From Hybos culiciformis (taxonomy: Eukaryota; Arthropoda; Insecta; Diptera; Hybotidae): a stretch of 64,000 nucleotides of DNA. Shown here in pieces: positions 39,401 to 45,387 of the stretch; position 1 is the first letter of the stretch; each line of letters starts with the position of its first letter. Under the pieces are notes generated by a model. It did not search any database and had not been told where the DNA came from. It worked only from the letters and a program-made list of their open reading frames with translations. The stretch spans positions 25,821,090-25,885,089 of the forward strand of contig OZ023274.1 in the NCBI GenBank assembly GCA_964007475.1, written 5' to 3'. A program made the position numbers and the translations under genes.

Positions 39401-40953
39401 GGTGCTGATGAAACAGATCCCTCTCTATTCACTATGTCATTGCAAATAGCAAAATTACAAACTTCTGATGCAGGCGATTATTTTTGCCATGCAGAAAATG
39501 CTTTAGGTTCGAATACAACACCTGTATCTGTGCGCATAAGAAATCAACCGGCAGCTCATAATATCTCAGAATGCTGTATTAATCAAAATGTTTCAAGTCC
39601 ATGCATGGCTGCTTGCAGTTTCTATATCGATATAGATGCTGTAATTGACAAGCCAGAATGTATTGTTGATTTTGATAAACTAATGAAATGTGCAGCTGAT
39701 GGATCGGATCACAGATTATGCTGTGCCAATGCTGAAGTGCCAAGAAAATGCTTGAATTGGTGTCGAGGTGAATCTATAATGACAAACGGAGGTATTTGTT
39801 CTCTGCAACACACCCGTTCTATTATTGGATGTTTCCAATCAAATAGAGACAGACTTCCTGGGCCACCACAAAATGTAGCAGCAACAGTTATATCAGATAG
39901 TGAAGTTTTAATCAGGTATGCATTTAATAAACTTTTTTTTTGTTGTATATGAGAAGATATTGCTTTAAAAAAGTTATTTATTTAATTAGTTTTTAAACAT
40001 AATTTTTAGACATTGAGATTAAAGATTTGAGAAATCTAACATAAATTAAAAATAACATATGAACATAAATCTTAAATTAAATTTCAGGTGGGATCCACCA
40101 ATAAAGAATCCTCATGTAGTTGACGGTTATCGATTGTTTTATCATGAAGCTGAAGATTCGCACGATAATTCATTGGCAATAAAAGTTAATTCTGGTGGTA
40201 CAATTCGAATAGATGTTAAAAACACCAGTAAAACCATTAGTGGACTGAAAAGAGATATTGTTTATGAATTGGTTATAAAAGCTGGCAATCAATTCGGTGA
40301 GAATTCATGATTTAAGAACTATCATGACTTAAGAAAATATTTAAGTCCCTTTTACTCTTTATGAAACTGATTAATTTGTGCATCACTTTCTTTAATAATA
40401 TTTTTTTTTTTTTTAGGAGCTAGCATTCTAACAGATCCTATTCTTTTTACTCTTGGTGAACACTTAATGACTTCTGCATCACATACAAATACAGCTGGCA
40501 CAGTTAGTGGTATAATAGCTGGAATTTTGGCAATTTTGTTAGCCATAGTAGCAATAATTTTTTACAAGAGAAGAAGAGCGAACGAAAAAACAGCCAACGG
40601 CGTTGCATTTGAGAACCCGAGTTATTTGAGGGGAGTTGAGCATGTTCAGGTAAAATATAAATATTTTTTAAAAAAATAGAGCTGCCGACTGATTTTTGAT
40701 ATTGCGTATTTTTTAGATACCGACAGTGACTTCGGATAATTCGACGACATGGCGACAAGAAATATTGCAACCACCTGCGTCAACCCAATTTCATTCTAAT
40801 ACAACCGCTGGAATACCAATGACTACAAATCCATCTAGCTTAAATCATTCAGAAAATTCCATAGTTCCAATGGCAACTGAAGTTGATCCTTCGTTGTATG
40901 AGGAGTTCAAATTAGGGCCTGAAGGTGCTGGCTTTAAAAGACTTGTCTCCTAG
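294..40953 (+). CDS. Ig / DB-module / Fn3 single-pass membrane protein (partial, 16 exons)
   Basis: Joined CDS: 294-467, 13370-13504, 13948-15064, 15717-15930, 17648-17773, 18267-18414, 20130-20297, 26714-26904, 27613-27751, 28271-28403, 35126-35318, 37859-38105, 39237-39915, 40088-40296, 40417-40649, 40717-40953. All introns are GT-AG and every junction keeps phase. The 1446 visible residues hold, in order: Ig (1-100), Ser/Thr-rich linker (103-168), DB1 (169-268), Fn3 (270-373), DB2 (395-492), Fn3 (495-588), DB3 (601-692), Fn3 (698-803), Fn3 (812-904), Ig (913-992), Ig (995-1095), DB4 (1106-1200), Fn3 (1201-1303), a transmembrane helix (about 1320-1340) followed by KRRR, and a 106-residue cytoplasmic tail. 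The DB modules show the family's CC and CCxxRGVPxxC-type cysteine pattern. Many NxS/T sites suggest a glycosylated ectodomain. The architecture fits nematode IGDB proteins and, from memory, Drosophila CG17839. Inferred role: cell-surface adhesion or receptor. The ligand is unknown. The 5' end is missing. Confidence 0.9.
923..1303. mobile_element. foldback/MITE-like element with GTCACGTCA subterminal repeats
   Basis: The left end carries four GTCACGTCA copies between 930 and 975. The right end carries the complement TGACGTGAC near 1213 and 1278. ATCAGTCACGTCAA is shared as an inverted repeat near both ends. Internal arms also pair: AAAAATATCGTTCC near 995-1015 with the CCGACGATATTTTT segment near 1110. 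No transposase is present and no clear target duplication was found, so the exact ends are approximate. Confidence 0.55.
7078..8204. mobile_element. 1.1-kb terminal-inverted-repeat element with imperfect 10-bp target duplication
   Basis: The ends GGAGCGTCCACTTTTGTGTG (7078) and, inverted, GGAGCGTCGACATTTGTGTG (ending 8204) form terminal inverted repeats. The flanks TTGTTCTAAA (7068-7077) and TATTTCTAAA (8205-8214) agree at 8 of 10 bases, like an aged 9-11-bp duplication of the Mutator type. The interior is full of AACGAAAT / ATTTCGTT motifs in both orientations, with a tRNA-like segment in the middle. No transposase was seen. Confidence 0.6.
7486..7560 (-). pseudogene. degenerate tRNA-like sequence inside the 7078-8204 element
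   Basis: Read on the minus strand it has an A-box-like TAGCTCAGTGGC and a B-box-like GGTTCGAAGCT at tRNA spacing. The D stem and acceptor stem do not pair well, so it is not a functional tRNA. It may be a captured tRNA or the head of a tRNA-derived SINE. Confidence 0.35.
9347..9414. repeat. 14-bp tandem repeat, 5 copies
   Basis: Five near-identical units of CTGCCTAATTTCAG follow head to tail. The third lacks one T and the fourth has CATAA. It contains PvuII-like CAGCTG palindromes at the unit joins. A minisatellite in intron 1. Confidence 0.85.
10083..10109. repeat. (AT)n microsatellite
   Basis: A pure AT dinucleotide run of about 13 units followed by GTGTATA. Likely length-polymorphic. Confidence 0.85.
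13370..13504 (+). CDS. exon 2: second half of Ig domain 1
   Basis: Acceptor TTTTAG, donor GTAAAT. It encodes residues 58-102, with the typical F-strand motif DTDVYVC (Cys at residue 87), the partner of Cys17 in exon 1. The phase fits exon 1 exactly (t+ca gives Ser). The 3' end leaves one base (g) for a Val codon completed in exon 3. Confidence 0.88.
13505..13947. other. intron 2
   Basis: 443 bp of AT-rich sequence with GT-AG ends. Nothing else was seen. Confidence 0.8.
13948..15064 (+). CDS. exon 3: Ser/Thr linker, DB1, Fn3-1, most of DB2
   Basis: This is the largest exon (1117 bp), with acceptor TTATAG and donor GTGAGT. It first encodes a Ser/Thr/Ala-rich linker (residues 104-167, Ser runs from TCA/TCG repeats), which may be O-glycosylated. 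DB1 follows (from TECC at 168-171, with CMADGRNHIPCCELKEIP), then a fibronectin III domain (LEVGWSQP ... LVPFTMYSIFVTAYNEHGSS), then DB2 (GCCERHGMS ... SPCCKSRGIPNVCLPLC). The reading frame is open before the internal ATG at 14160, so that ATG is not the gene start. Confidence 0.93.
15065..15716. other. intron 3
   Basis: 652 bp of AT-rich sequence with GTGAGT and TTTTTTAG ends. The short open frame at 15369-15563 lacks any family signal. Confidence 0.8.
15717..15930 (+). CDS. exon 4: end of DB2 and first half of Fn3-2
   Basis: Acceptor TTTTTTAG, donor GTAATT. Residues 475-546. The first bases complete the split Lys codon and supply the last DB2 cysteines (CLRYMSDYSSCLLQG). A fibronectin III domain then begins at AGPPSRL, with the conserved Trp in IIEWQQP. 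Confidence 0.9.
15931..17647. other. intron 4
   Basis: 1717 bp of AT-rich sequence. No repeat, RNA gene or coding segment was recognised. Confidence 0.75.
17648..17773 (+). CDS. exon 5: second half of Fn3-2
   Basis: Acceptor ATTTCAG, donor GTTTGT (a weaker donor). It encodes 42 residues (547-588) with the Fn3 signature LENLEAGIFYEVFAVSINAHGKS. Phase 0 on both sides, so the exon could be skipped without a frameshift, but skipping would remove half an Fn3 fold. Confidence 0.87.
17774..18266. other. intron 5
   Basis: 493 bp rich in A and T homopolymers. It ends in a strong TTATTATTATT...TTTCAG acceptor tract. Nothing else was seen. Confidence 0.75.
18267..18414 (+). CDS. exon 6: N-terminal half of DB3
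   Basis: A long pyrimidine tract with TTTCAG precedes the exon; the donor is GTAATT. Residues 589-637 contain the DB opening (QCCFASGLLPQCMKLC). One base is left over for a Gly codon completed in exon 7. Confidence 0.88.
18415..20129. other. intron 6
   Basis: 1715 bp of AT-rich sequence with no recognised element. Confidence 0.75.
20130..20297 (+). CDS. exon 7: C-terminal half of DB3
   Basis: The acceptor is TTTTTAAAG, an uncommon AAG form. It is supported because phase and homology both fit at this point. Donor GTAAAA. Residues 639-693 contain the DB core HTPCCNRRGVVSTCIPLCRG and the closing cysteines. Confidence 0.87.
20594..20620 (-). repeat. SINE-like tRNA T-arm remnant
   Basis: On the minus strand the sequence reads TTCTGGGTTTGATTCCCACC, resembling a tRNA B box with flanking T stem. 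No matching A box was found at tRNA spacing. It sits just upstream of the 27-bp tandem repeat and could be a SINE piece. Confidence 0.25.
20630..20710. repeat. 27-bp tandem repeat, 3 copies
   Basis: Three units of AAAGATAAAGATTAAAAGTAAGCCGAC. The second has TTTAAAG in place of TTAAAAG and the third loses the GCCGAC end. Intronic minisatellite. Confidence 0.8.
26096..26290. mobile_element. possible Tc1-like transposon end (fragment)
   Basis: The segment starts CACTAGGTAGAAAAAGTCTGCGTACG after a TA. GTGTGCGTACAGCCGG recurs about 155 bases later. The look is of a Tc1/mariner-type terminal repeat, but no opposite end and no transposase were found. Confidence 0.2.
26714..26904 (+). CDS. exon 8: first half of Fn3-3
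   Basis: Acceptor TTATAG, donor GTAAGT. Residues 695-757 run from PGPVEDVHVTSVTNTSISLAW, the start of an Fn3 domain with its core Trp, through YIDFLVQYGKV. A 6.4-kb intron separates it from exon 7. The codon split is Gly (g+gt). Confidence 0.88.
26905..27612. other. intron 8
   Basis: 708 bp of AT-rich sequence with GTAAGT and ATCACAG ends. Nothing else was seen. Confidence 0.75.
27613..27751 (+). CDS. exon 9: second half of Fn3-3
   Basis: Acceptor GATCACAG, donor GTTTGA (weak). Residues 758-803 carry the Fn3 motif ELNNLEPLSLYRILVTARGKHGSS. The weak donor is supported because the next exon continues in the required phase (g+at gives Asp). Confidence 0.82.
27752..28270. other. intron 9
   Basis: 519 bp with a weak donor (GTTTGA) and a standard ATTTCAG acceptor. 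Nothing else was seen. Confidence 0.7.
28271..28403 (+). CDS. exon 10: first half of Fn3-4
   Basis: Acceptor AATTTCAG, donor GTAAGT. Residues 805-847: GAPSPPHSLAITAHSATWVTVSWQPPEF, the opening of an Fn3 domain. It ends inside a Lys codon. The following 6.7-kb intron holds the 106-bp tandem array. Confidence 0.88.
29051..29103. repeat. left direct repeat flanking the tandem array
   Basis: It begins TTTTACCCTCTACC and ends AAAGAAGTATAAACTT. Both blocks recur in the same order and orientation at 30320-30374, on the far side of the array. A weaker related copy ends near 28982 (ACAGAAGTTTATACTTA). Confidence 0.6.
29111..30112. repeat. tandem array of ~106-bp units, 9 full copies plus a partial copy
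   Basis: Units start (at TTTGCTCCGG) at 29121, 29227, 29332, 29437, 29544, 29651, 29760, 29864, 29972 and 30079, a spacing of 104-109 bp. Length differences lie mainly in the A and T homopolymers. Each unit reads TTTGCTCCGGCACGACCTAA, CCGTAGCTCCCCACCC, a T tract, CAGGTAATATTAATTTCACC, GGAGCTACCTATTTT, then poly-A. GCTCCGG and CCGGAGC within a unit can pair. The last unit stops after ACCGTAGC. The open frames through it are repeat artefacts, not genes. Confidence 0.95.
30165..30235 (-). pseudogene. degenerate tRNA-like sequence
   Basis: On the minus strand an A-box-like CAGCTTAGTGGC, an anticodon-arm-like CAGACTGTAAGTCTG (5-bp stem, GTA in the loop as in tRNA-Tyr) and the B box GGTTCGATTCC are in tRNA order. 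The acceptor ends do not pair and the D arm is poor. It is probably a tRNA pseudogene or SINE head next to the tandem array. Confidence 0.4.
30320..30374. repeat. right direct repeat flanking the tandem array
   Basis: It shares TTTTACCCTCTACC at one end and AAAGAAGTATAAACTT at the other with 29051-29103, in direct orientation. The two copies bracket the array and the tRNA-like sequence and may mark a duplicated or composite element. Confidence 0.6.
35126..35318 (+). CDS. exon 11: second half of Fn3-4
   Basis: Acceptor TTATAG, donor GTAAGT. Residues 848-912 continue the sheet (KVYHKP), then LNNLKPNSQHVVYVEAIGAKG, the standard Fn3 loop and F/G strands. Phase 0 at the 3' end. Confidence 0.88.
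35565..35650 (+). mobile_element. hAT-like terminal fragment
   Basis: CAGTGATTTAAAAAGTGGTTC followed by CGGATCCGCCGGGGGTTCG resembles the CAGTGGTTC...GGTCCGCGGACC ends of animal hAT elements. No inverted partner end was found downstream, so this looks like a single broken end. The right boundary is arbitrary. Confidence 0.4.
35962..36297 (+). other. unexplained open reading stretch, 111 codons
   Basis: An open frame follows an in-frame TAA at 35959. The first ATG is at 36013, leaving 94 codons (MKLYEIDYKMCENYF ... to a TAA stop). It contains four Cys residues and no recognised domain, and lies inside intron 11, 0.4 kb after an hAT-like end. It could be a decayed transposon gene or chance. 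It does not continue the host gene's domains. Confidence 0.15.
37859..38105 (+). CDS. exon 12: Ig domain 2 (one-exon domain)
   Basis: Acceptor TGTTACAG, donor GTAAGT. Residues 913-994 form a complete I-set-like Ig domain: TILCLALGNPAP (Cys932) and HVSCYADNGYG (Cys975). The core Trp expected about 12 residues after the first Cys is absent: the sequence there reads ISLYVGG. Confidence 0.88.
38106..39236. other. intron 12
   Basis: 1131 bp of AT-rich sequence between the two tandem Ig exons. No element was recognised. Confidence 0.75.
39237..39915 (+). CDS. exon 13: Ig domain 3, DB4, start of Fn3-5
   Basis: Acceptor TATCAG, donor GTATGC. Residues 996-1220. Ig3 has Cys1017, Trp1030 and DAGDYFC (Cys1078), all in canonical places. 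DB4 follows directly (SECCINQN ... HRLCCANAEVPRKCLNWCRG). The exon ends with the Fn3 opening LPGPPQNVAATVISDSEVLI. Confidence 0.92.
40088..40296 (+). CDS. exon 14: rest of Fn3-5
   Basis: Acceptor ATTTCAG, donor GTGAGA. Residues 1221-1290 begin with RWDPP (the Fn3 core Trp) and end with GLKRDIVYELVIKAGNQF. This is the membrane-proximal domain. Confidence 0.9.
40417..40649 (+). CDS. exon 15: juxtamembrane stalk, transmembrane helix, NPSY motif
   Basis: A T-rich tract with TTTTAG precedes the exon; the donor is GTAAAA. Residues 1291-1368: a short stalk, a hydrophobic helix of about 20 residues (SGIIAGILAILLAIVAIIFY), the stop-transfer cluster KRRR, then AFENPSYLRG, whose NPSY (1357-1360) fits the NPxY class of PTB-domain or endocytic motifs. 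Confidence 0.92.
40717..40953 (+). CDS. exon 16: cytoplasmic tail and stop
   Basis: It follows a 67-bp intron with acceptor TTTTTTAG. The 78 residues (1369-1446) are polar and Ser/Thr/Asn-rich, ending with VDPSLYEEFKLGPEGAGFKRLVS? in sequence terms LYEEF then GPEGAGFKRLVS, and a TAG stop at 40951-40953. YEEF (1429-1432) fits a YxxPhi sorting motif or an SH2-type site. The C-terminal LVS is not a clear PDZ ligand. Confidence 0.9.
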   Translation: MPTVTSDNSTTWRQEILQPPASTQFHSNTTAGIPMTTNPSSLNHSENSIVPMATEVDPSLYEEFKLGPEGAGFKRLVS

Positions 40954-40981
40954 AATTTAGCTATAGCTAATCTGTAACATC

Positions 40982-40987
40982 AATAAA
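40982..40987 (+). promoter_or_regulatory. candidate proximal poly(A) signal AATAAA
   Basis: An AATAAA hexamer lies 29 bases after the stop codon of the Ig/DB/Fn3 gene. It is the first of several. A second is at 41089-41094. In DNA this AT-rich the hexamer is frequent by chance, so usage is unproven. Confidence 0.3.
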
Positions 40988-42707
40988 CCAATAAATTGTT
41001 TTGTAGTTAAAATATAAAGCTCTATTTTAAATATACACACAATATTTTTATAGACTTTAAAACATTTGCTTGATACCGTATTTGTAAAAATAAAAGTATG
41101 TCCAGTCTAGATATTAAGTAATAGTTTATACAAGTCTGTGGTAGATATGTAAAAGAACTTTTTTTTTAATTTTAATTTTTTATAAACTTATGAATGTTAT
41201 TATTTTTTTAAGAAAGTATTGAAAATATATATGTATTGCTATTTTGATCATTTAAAAGATGTATTATACCACTTTGATCATTATTTTTGATCATGCAAGC
41301 ATATTCCTACAATATACCGCATTTTAACATATATTCTAGGTCTCTTCTATTAATAGGCGATAATAACCTTTTAAAGCGGAAAATAGTTTCAGTCTCAGTC
41401 AAACTGTGATGGAGTACCGATTTTTTTTTATTATTTAAGGTCGAAAATTCTTATAGATGAAGAGATCCACGATAATTTGTCTAATGATTTTTTTTTTTTG
41501 CAGTTCTCAATTAAGAATGAAGAATTAAATAAAATTTGTTATATTATACTTATATCCAAAATTCTTTACTAAATTTTGTTAAAATGCTCTAGTTTCTACC
41601 GTTTAGTTTCTACAGTCATATCATAACATTTACTTAATTACTAATCAATGACTATTAATTATAATTTTACTTCGAAACCTACAAGACGACAAGAAGTAGT
41701 AACATGTAAATAATTATAAGCACTAATTCACATACTTAGTTTTAATTTAAGTATCAGATTAAATTAGTTCAGCAATTAATTTTACATAATAAGCTGATTG
41801 TCGTAATTGAATGAAGCTTTTTGTAATTTATATAAAAATGCTTAATACTTTTAGAAAAATAAGATGATAATTTGCTTATCGCGATTGGAGTATGTAAATT
41901 TCAATCATGATGTTTCTATATAGCGCCATATTAATCAAATTAATAATCAGATACTCAAATTAAAAATATATAGCAATACAAAATGTGAGAGCTAGCATCA
42001 TGATACATGTCTAATTGATGATCATTGTATCAAATCATTTCAAATTCAACAAAAATAGAAAATTTTAAATTTTTTAAATATTTTTATTTCTTTTTCAGGT
42101 TTATGATTCTTAGCATATTTTATTCTAGTCAAAGTGATTTATGCATTTTGTATTGAATCTATAGATTACTTATTTAACAATTTCAAATTTTAAAAAGTTT
42201 AAATATTGAAAAGTAAGATATGCTGGGACCATTAATTTAACTCTATCAGAAGTTTTGTCTTATCTTATGTATAATTCATACAAATACAAAAAATAAAAAT
42301 AGATTTATAAACAATTTACGTATACAAAACAAGTAAATTTTACGTGTTTTTTACTTGAAAATTTTGCTATATAGATAGAATTTTTATTTAACCATCAAGA
42401 AACAGATTTAAGTAAACATACTTCAAATCGAAAATCATGTATTTCAATAAATTTAAAGCATAGCATATAATATTATGTTATAATTGTTATTTACAGAAAG
42501 AAAAATATTTTTTAACACAGAGCTTTAATTTTCAGGTTGAAATAAAACTTTTATTTAGCTAGCAATTATGTACGCGTTTTATCAAAATAATGGTATTATT
42601 CGTACATCCAAATTTAATGCGATTTAATGTAAATATTGTAATTACAATTAATTTTACTATGTGTAAATTTAGTATTTAGGTAGTCAATATGCAATTGATA
42701 ATGTAGA

Positions 42708-42713
42708 AATAAA
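42708..42713 (+). promoter_or_regulatory. candidate distal poly(A) signal AATAAA
   Basis: An AATAAA hexamer about 1.75 kb after the stop, just before the A-rich stretch at 42714-42760 and before the first transposon of the downstream cluster. It would give a long 3' UTR. Only transcript ends could confirm it. Confidence 0.15.
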
Positions 42714-43054
42714 ATGTATAAAAAAAATTATTGTATATAGGAAAAAAAAAAATGGAATAATTTAAGATTAAATTAAATTTTGATTAAAAACAGTTGAATT
42801 GTAGGCAAAAAAAAAAAGTGAAATTAATAAATTTTTATTAAAAAAAATATTAAGTATAAGTGTTTTATTTATCGTTTTTGTCTTTAATTTTATTATAATA
42901 TAAGCTGAGGTAAGTATTTATTAATATTTTCATCAAGAAAACAATAACATAATAGGAAAAACATTTAAAAAATTAATATTTATATTCTTTCAGTATCAAA
43001 TCAAGTACAAATTGTTTTAAAATCGTAAAATGAATGAATGCCTTTTAGTACTTA

Positions 43055-43478
43055 AGCCGGGATGTCGTTAAAACAGAATTCAGCAACAGAAACAGAATCC
43101 GAATTTGAACAGAATTTATTCTGCGACAGAATTTTACAACAGAATTTAGCGAGCGAAAAATTCATTCTGTCCACAGAATTTGAATAACCTCAAACGATGT
43201 TATTTTCTGTTTCTGTTTTTGTTTTTGTTTTTTTTGTCTTTATTTATTTACGTTTTTTCGAGTTGTTTTTGTCGGAAAATGGGAAAAAAAATTAAATTCA
43301 GTGAGGACGAAAAGGAGAAAATTGTTGATCTCGTAAAAAATAACCAAATTTTATATAATGTTTCTGTTTTAAAGACAGCAATCTCATGATATTCTGACCA
43401 GGATTTCAGTAGCAGAATAAATTTTTCTGCGGCTGATTCTGTTCTGTTGCTAAATTCTGTTTTAACGACACCCGGGCT
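43055..43478. mobile_element. Harbinger-like MITE, copy 1 (424 bp), with MADF-like peptide remnant
   Basis: Left end AGCCGGGATGTCGTTAAAAC AGAATTCAGC; the right end, inverted, is AGCCCGGGTGTCGTTAAAAC AGAATTTAGC. The terminal inverted repeats are about 45 bp long. TTA lies on both sides (43052-43054 and 43479-43481), matching the TWA target of PIF/Harbinger elements. Inside, a short frame from ATG 43279 to 43389 encodes MGKKIKFSEDEKEKIVDLVK then NNQILYN, resembling the start of a MADF domain. This suggests an internal deletion derivative of a coding element. Confidence 0.75.
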
Positions 43479-43582
43479 TTAGAGAATTAGTTTTATTCCA
43501 AAAATACTTGTATTAAAATATTTATTAGTAGGTATGCAGAATTTATATTTTCTATTTTATGTACATCCATAAATTTTAATAC

Positions 43583-43632
43583 TGTAGTCGAATGGTTACA
43601 ATACCAACGACCGAGGTTCAAATTTCGAAGAA
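43583..43632 (+). repeat. tRNA-like (SINE head) sequence
   Basis: TAGTCGAATGGTTACAATACC resembles a tRNA D arm with A box, and GAGGTTCAAATTTCGA resembles a T arm with B box, but the spacing is too short for a tRNA because the anticodon region is mostly missing. It is probably a piece of a tRNA-derived SINE. Confidence 0.3.
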
Positions 43633-43683
43633 GGGTAAAAAAAATATGAAAAAAAATCCCAAAAAAAAAAGTTTAAATAATAT

Positions 43684-44010
43684 TAGAAAAAAATATATGG
43701 GCAAAAATCTCGTTGGACATGTTACATTTGCAAACTTGTTTTGGCTATTAGTCTTCAATATTGTGGTAGAGTCATATTTGGAAAAGAAAAAAATTACTTA
43801 TCACTTGAACTATAAATCACCCAAAAACTTTTTTGGAATCCGTCCTTCAACAGTATTTTTTTTAAATTATACTCTCGTTGCCATGTTACACAAGTATGTA
43901 ACATGGCAACGCGAGTATAATTTAAAAAAAATACTGTTGAAGGACGAAACAAGTTTCCAAATGTAACATGTCCGCAACGAGATTTTTGCCCATATATGTT
44001 TTTTTTTAAA
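43684..44010. mobile_element. foldback element with 49-bp near-perfect inner hairpin
   Basis: The inner arms 43841-43889 and 43898-43946 are inverted repeats with one mismatch and an 8-base loop (ACAAGTAT). The outer arms pair as well: ATATATGGGCAAAAATCTCG near 43694 with its complement near 43980-44000. The left side has about 100 extra bases between outer and inner arms that the right side lacks, suggesting a later insertion or deletion. Open frames across it are mirror images and not genes. Confidence 0.7.
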
Positions 44011-44375
44011 CAAAAAATGGATTAAATGTTTAAATGTTAATACAAAAGGCATTGATTTTAGAAAATACTTAATTGGACGTTTTTTGCTGCGGAAAACACT
44101 TGATAACCTTGTCGTCGTGATTTGATGACGGCATCTCGTAGAACTCGATGAAAGAAGACCAAAAGATCAAATAAAATTTTTCGATTTCTCGCTTAGTTTT
44201 CGAGATCTCACAATTCGAATGAGTTCTATAAGATGACGTCATCAAACGCGGTGCCACAATTTTCGAAGAATTCAAAGAATCCCCTTAACCTGTACCTCCC
44301 AAAAATCTAAATAGGAGAAGTTTTTAATAATCCGATTTTTTAGGAACATGGCAATATGAAAATTGAAGTTGTTTA
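44011..44375. other. unassigned spacer between repeats
   Basis: 365 bp of somewhat higher GC than its surroundings (for example GTCGTCGTGATTTGATGACG and TGACGTCATCAAACGCGG). The texture suggests a repeat fragment, but no ends or coding signal were recognised. Confidence 0.3.
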
Positions 44376-45384
44376 AGCCGGGATGTCGTTAAAACAGAAT
44401 TTAGCATCTGAAACAGAATGCCATACATTTGAATTTATTCTTCGACAGAATTTTACAACAGAATTTAGCGACAGGAAAATTCACTCTGTCCACAGAATTT
44501 GAATAACCTCAAACGAAGTTATTTTCTGTTTCTATCGCCAGAATGTCAATTGAATTTAATTTAATTTTTTTTTGTCTTTGTTTATTTGCGTTTTTTCGAG
44601 TTTTTTTGTCGGAAAATGGGAAAAAAAATTGGCGATATTGCCGTTTCCTTGAACCACTCAGAATGGGTTGAAACTTGAATGGGGGTAGAGGCGGTGCCCA
44701 AACTCCCAAAACTGAAATCAATTCTTGGGGCAAAGGCCCTGTTTCGGGGATAGGGCCCCCAAAGCTTTCATACATTTTAGTATGGAAAAAAATGTTTGTG
44801 CCCGATTTGCCCTATTTTTGGGTTGGTAATAGAGGCGGTCCCTAAATTGTTAAATCCGACACAGTTTTTGCAGGAAGGCCCCCATTTCGGAGTCATGGCC
44901 CTTCAATTTTCATACGTTTTTTAAACAGAACTTTAACGAGAAATAAATTGTTCAACAAGCGGGGGGGGCGGGGCGGCCGTTTGACCTAAAAATAGGGCAA
45001 ATCGGGCACAAAAAAAAAATTTCTATACTAAAATGTATGAAAGCTTTGGGGGGCCCTATCTCCGAAACGGGGCCTTTGCCCCAAGAATTGATTTCAGTTT
45101 TGGGAGTTTGGGCACCGCTTCTACACCCCCTCCAAGTTTCAGCCCATTCTGAGTTGTTCAAGGAAACGGCACTTTAGCAAAAAAATTAAATAATATGTAA
45201 TAATAAATAATTTTTAAAAATCGTAATGACAAGTAAATCGTTCAATGACAACAATTTTTGTTTCTATTTCTGTTTTAAAAGCAACAATCTCATGAGATTC
45301 TGACCAGAATTTCAGTAGCAGAATAAATTTTTCTGTCGCTGATTCTGTTCTGTTGCTAAATTCTGTTTTAACGACACCCGGGCT
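44376..45384. mobile_element. Harbinger-like MITE, copy 2, interrupted by a second MITE
   Basis: It has the same ends as the element at 43055-43478 (AGCCGGGATGTCGTTAAAAC and its complement before GGGCT at 45384). It is flanked by TTA on the left and TAA on the right. Without the 548-bp insertion at 44631-45178 and one copy of its 9-bp duplication it is 452 bp, close to copy 1. The ATG and MGKKI codons of copy 1 are conserved up to the insertion point. After the insertion the sequence is more diverged and AT-rich. Confidence 0.75.
44631..45178. mobile_element. nested GC-richer MITE with ~190-bp inverted arms and 9-bp target duplication
   Basis: The ends share TGCCGTTTCCTTGAAC as terminal inverted repeats. 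The arms continue for almost 190 bp each (for example GGGCAAAGGCCCTGTTTCGG against CCGAAACGGGGCCTTTGCCC). AAAAAAATT directly flanks both sides (44622-44630 and 45179-45187). The uninterrupted site is seen in the sister copy near 43282-43292. The 9-bp duplication fits Mutator-like elements, but no transposase is present. The interior is clearly less AT-rich than the surroundings. Confidence 0.88.
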
Positions 45385-45387
45385 TAA

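Larger units (their letters stand above)
40954..43054. other. 3' flank / 3' UTR of the Ig-DB-Fn3 gene
   Basis: AT-rich sequence with several AATAAA hexamers and no coding signal. The mature 3' end could be near 41.0 kb or as far as 42.7 kb. Confidence 0.5.

Noticed and set aside
40352..40770. Two overlapping minus-strand open frames
   Set aside because: They are antisense shadows of exons 15-16 of the Ig/DB/Fn3 gene, whose splice sites, phase and domain content are clear.
43592..44052. Two open frames (plus and minus strand)
   Set aside because: They run through the arms of a foldback element and are mirror images of each other, with no recognised domain.
44509..45161. Two minus-strand open frames with similar peptides
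   Set aside because: Their shared peptide comes from the two inverted arms of the nested MITE, not from duplicated genes.
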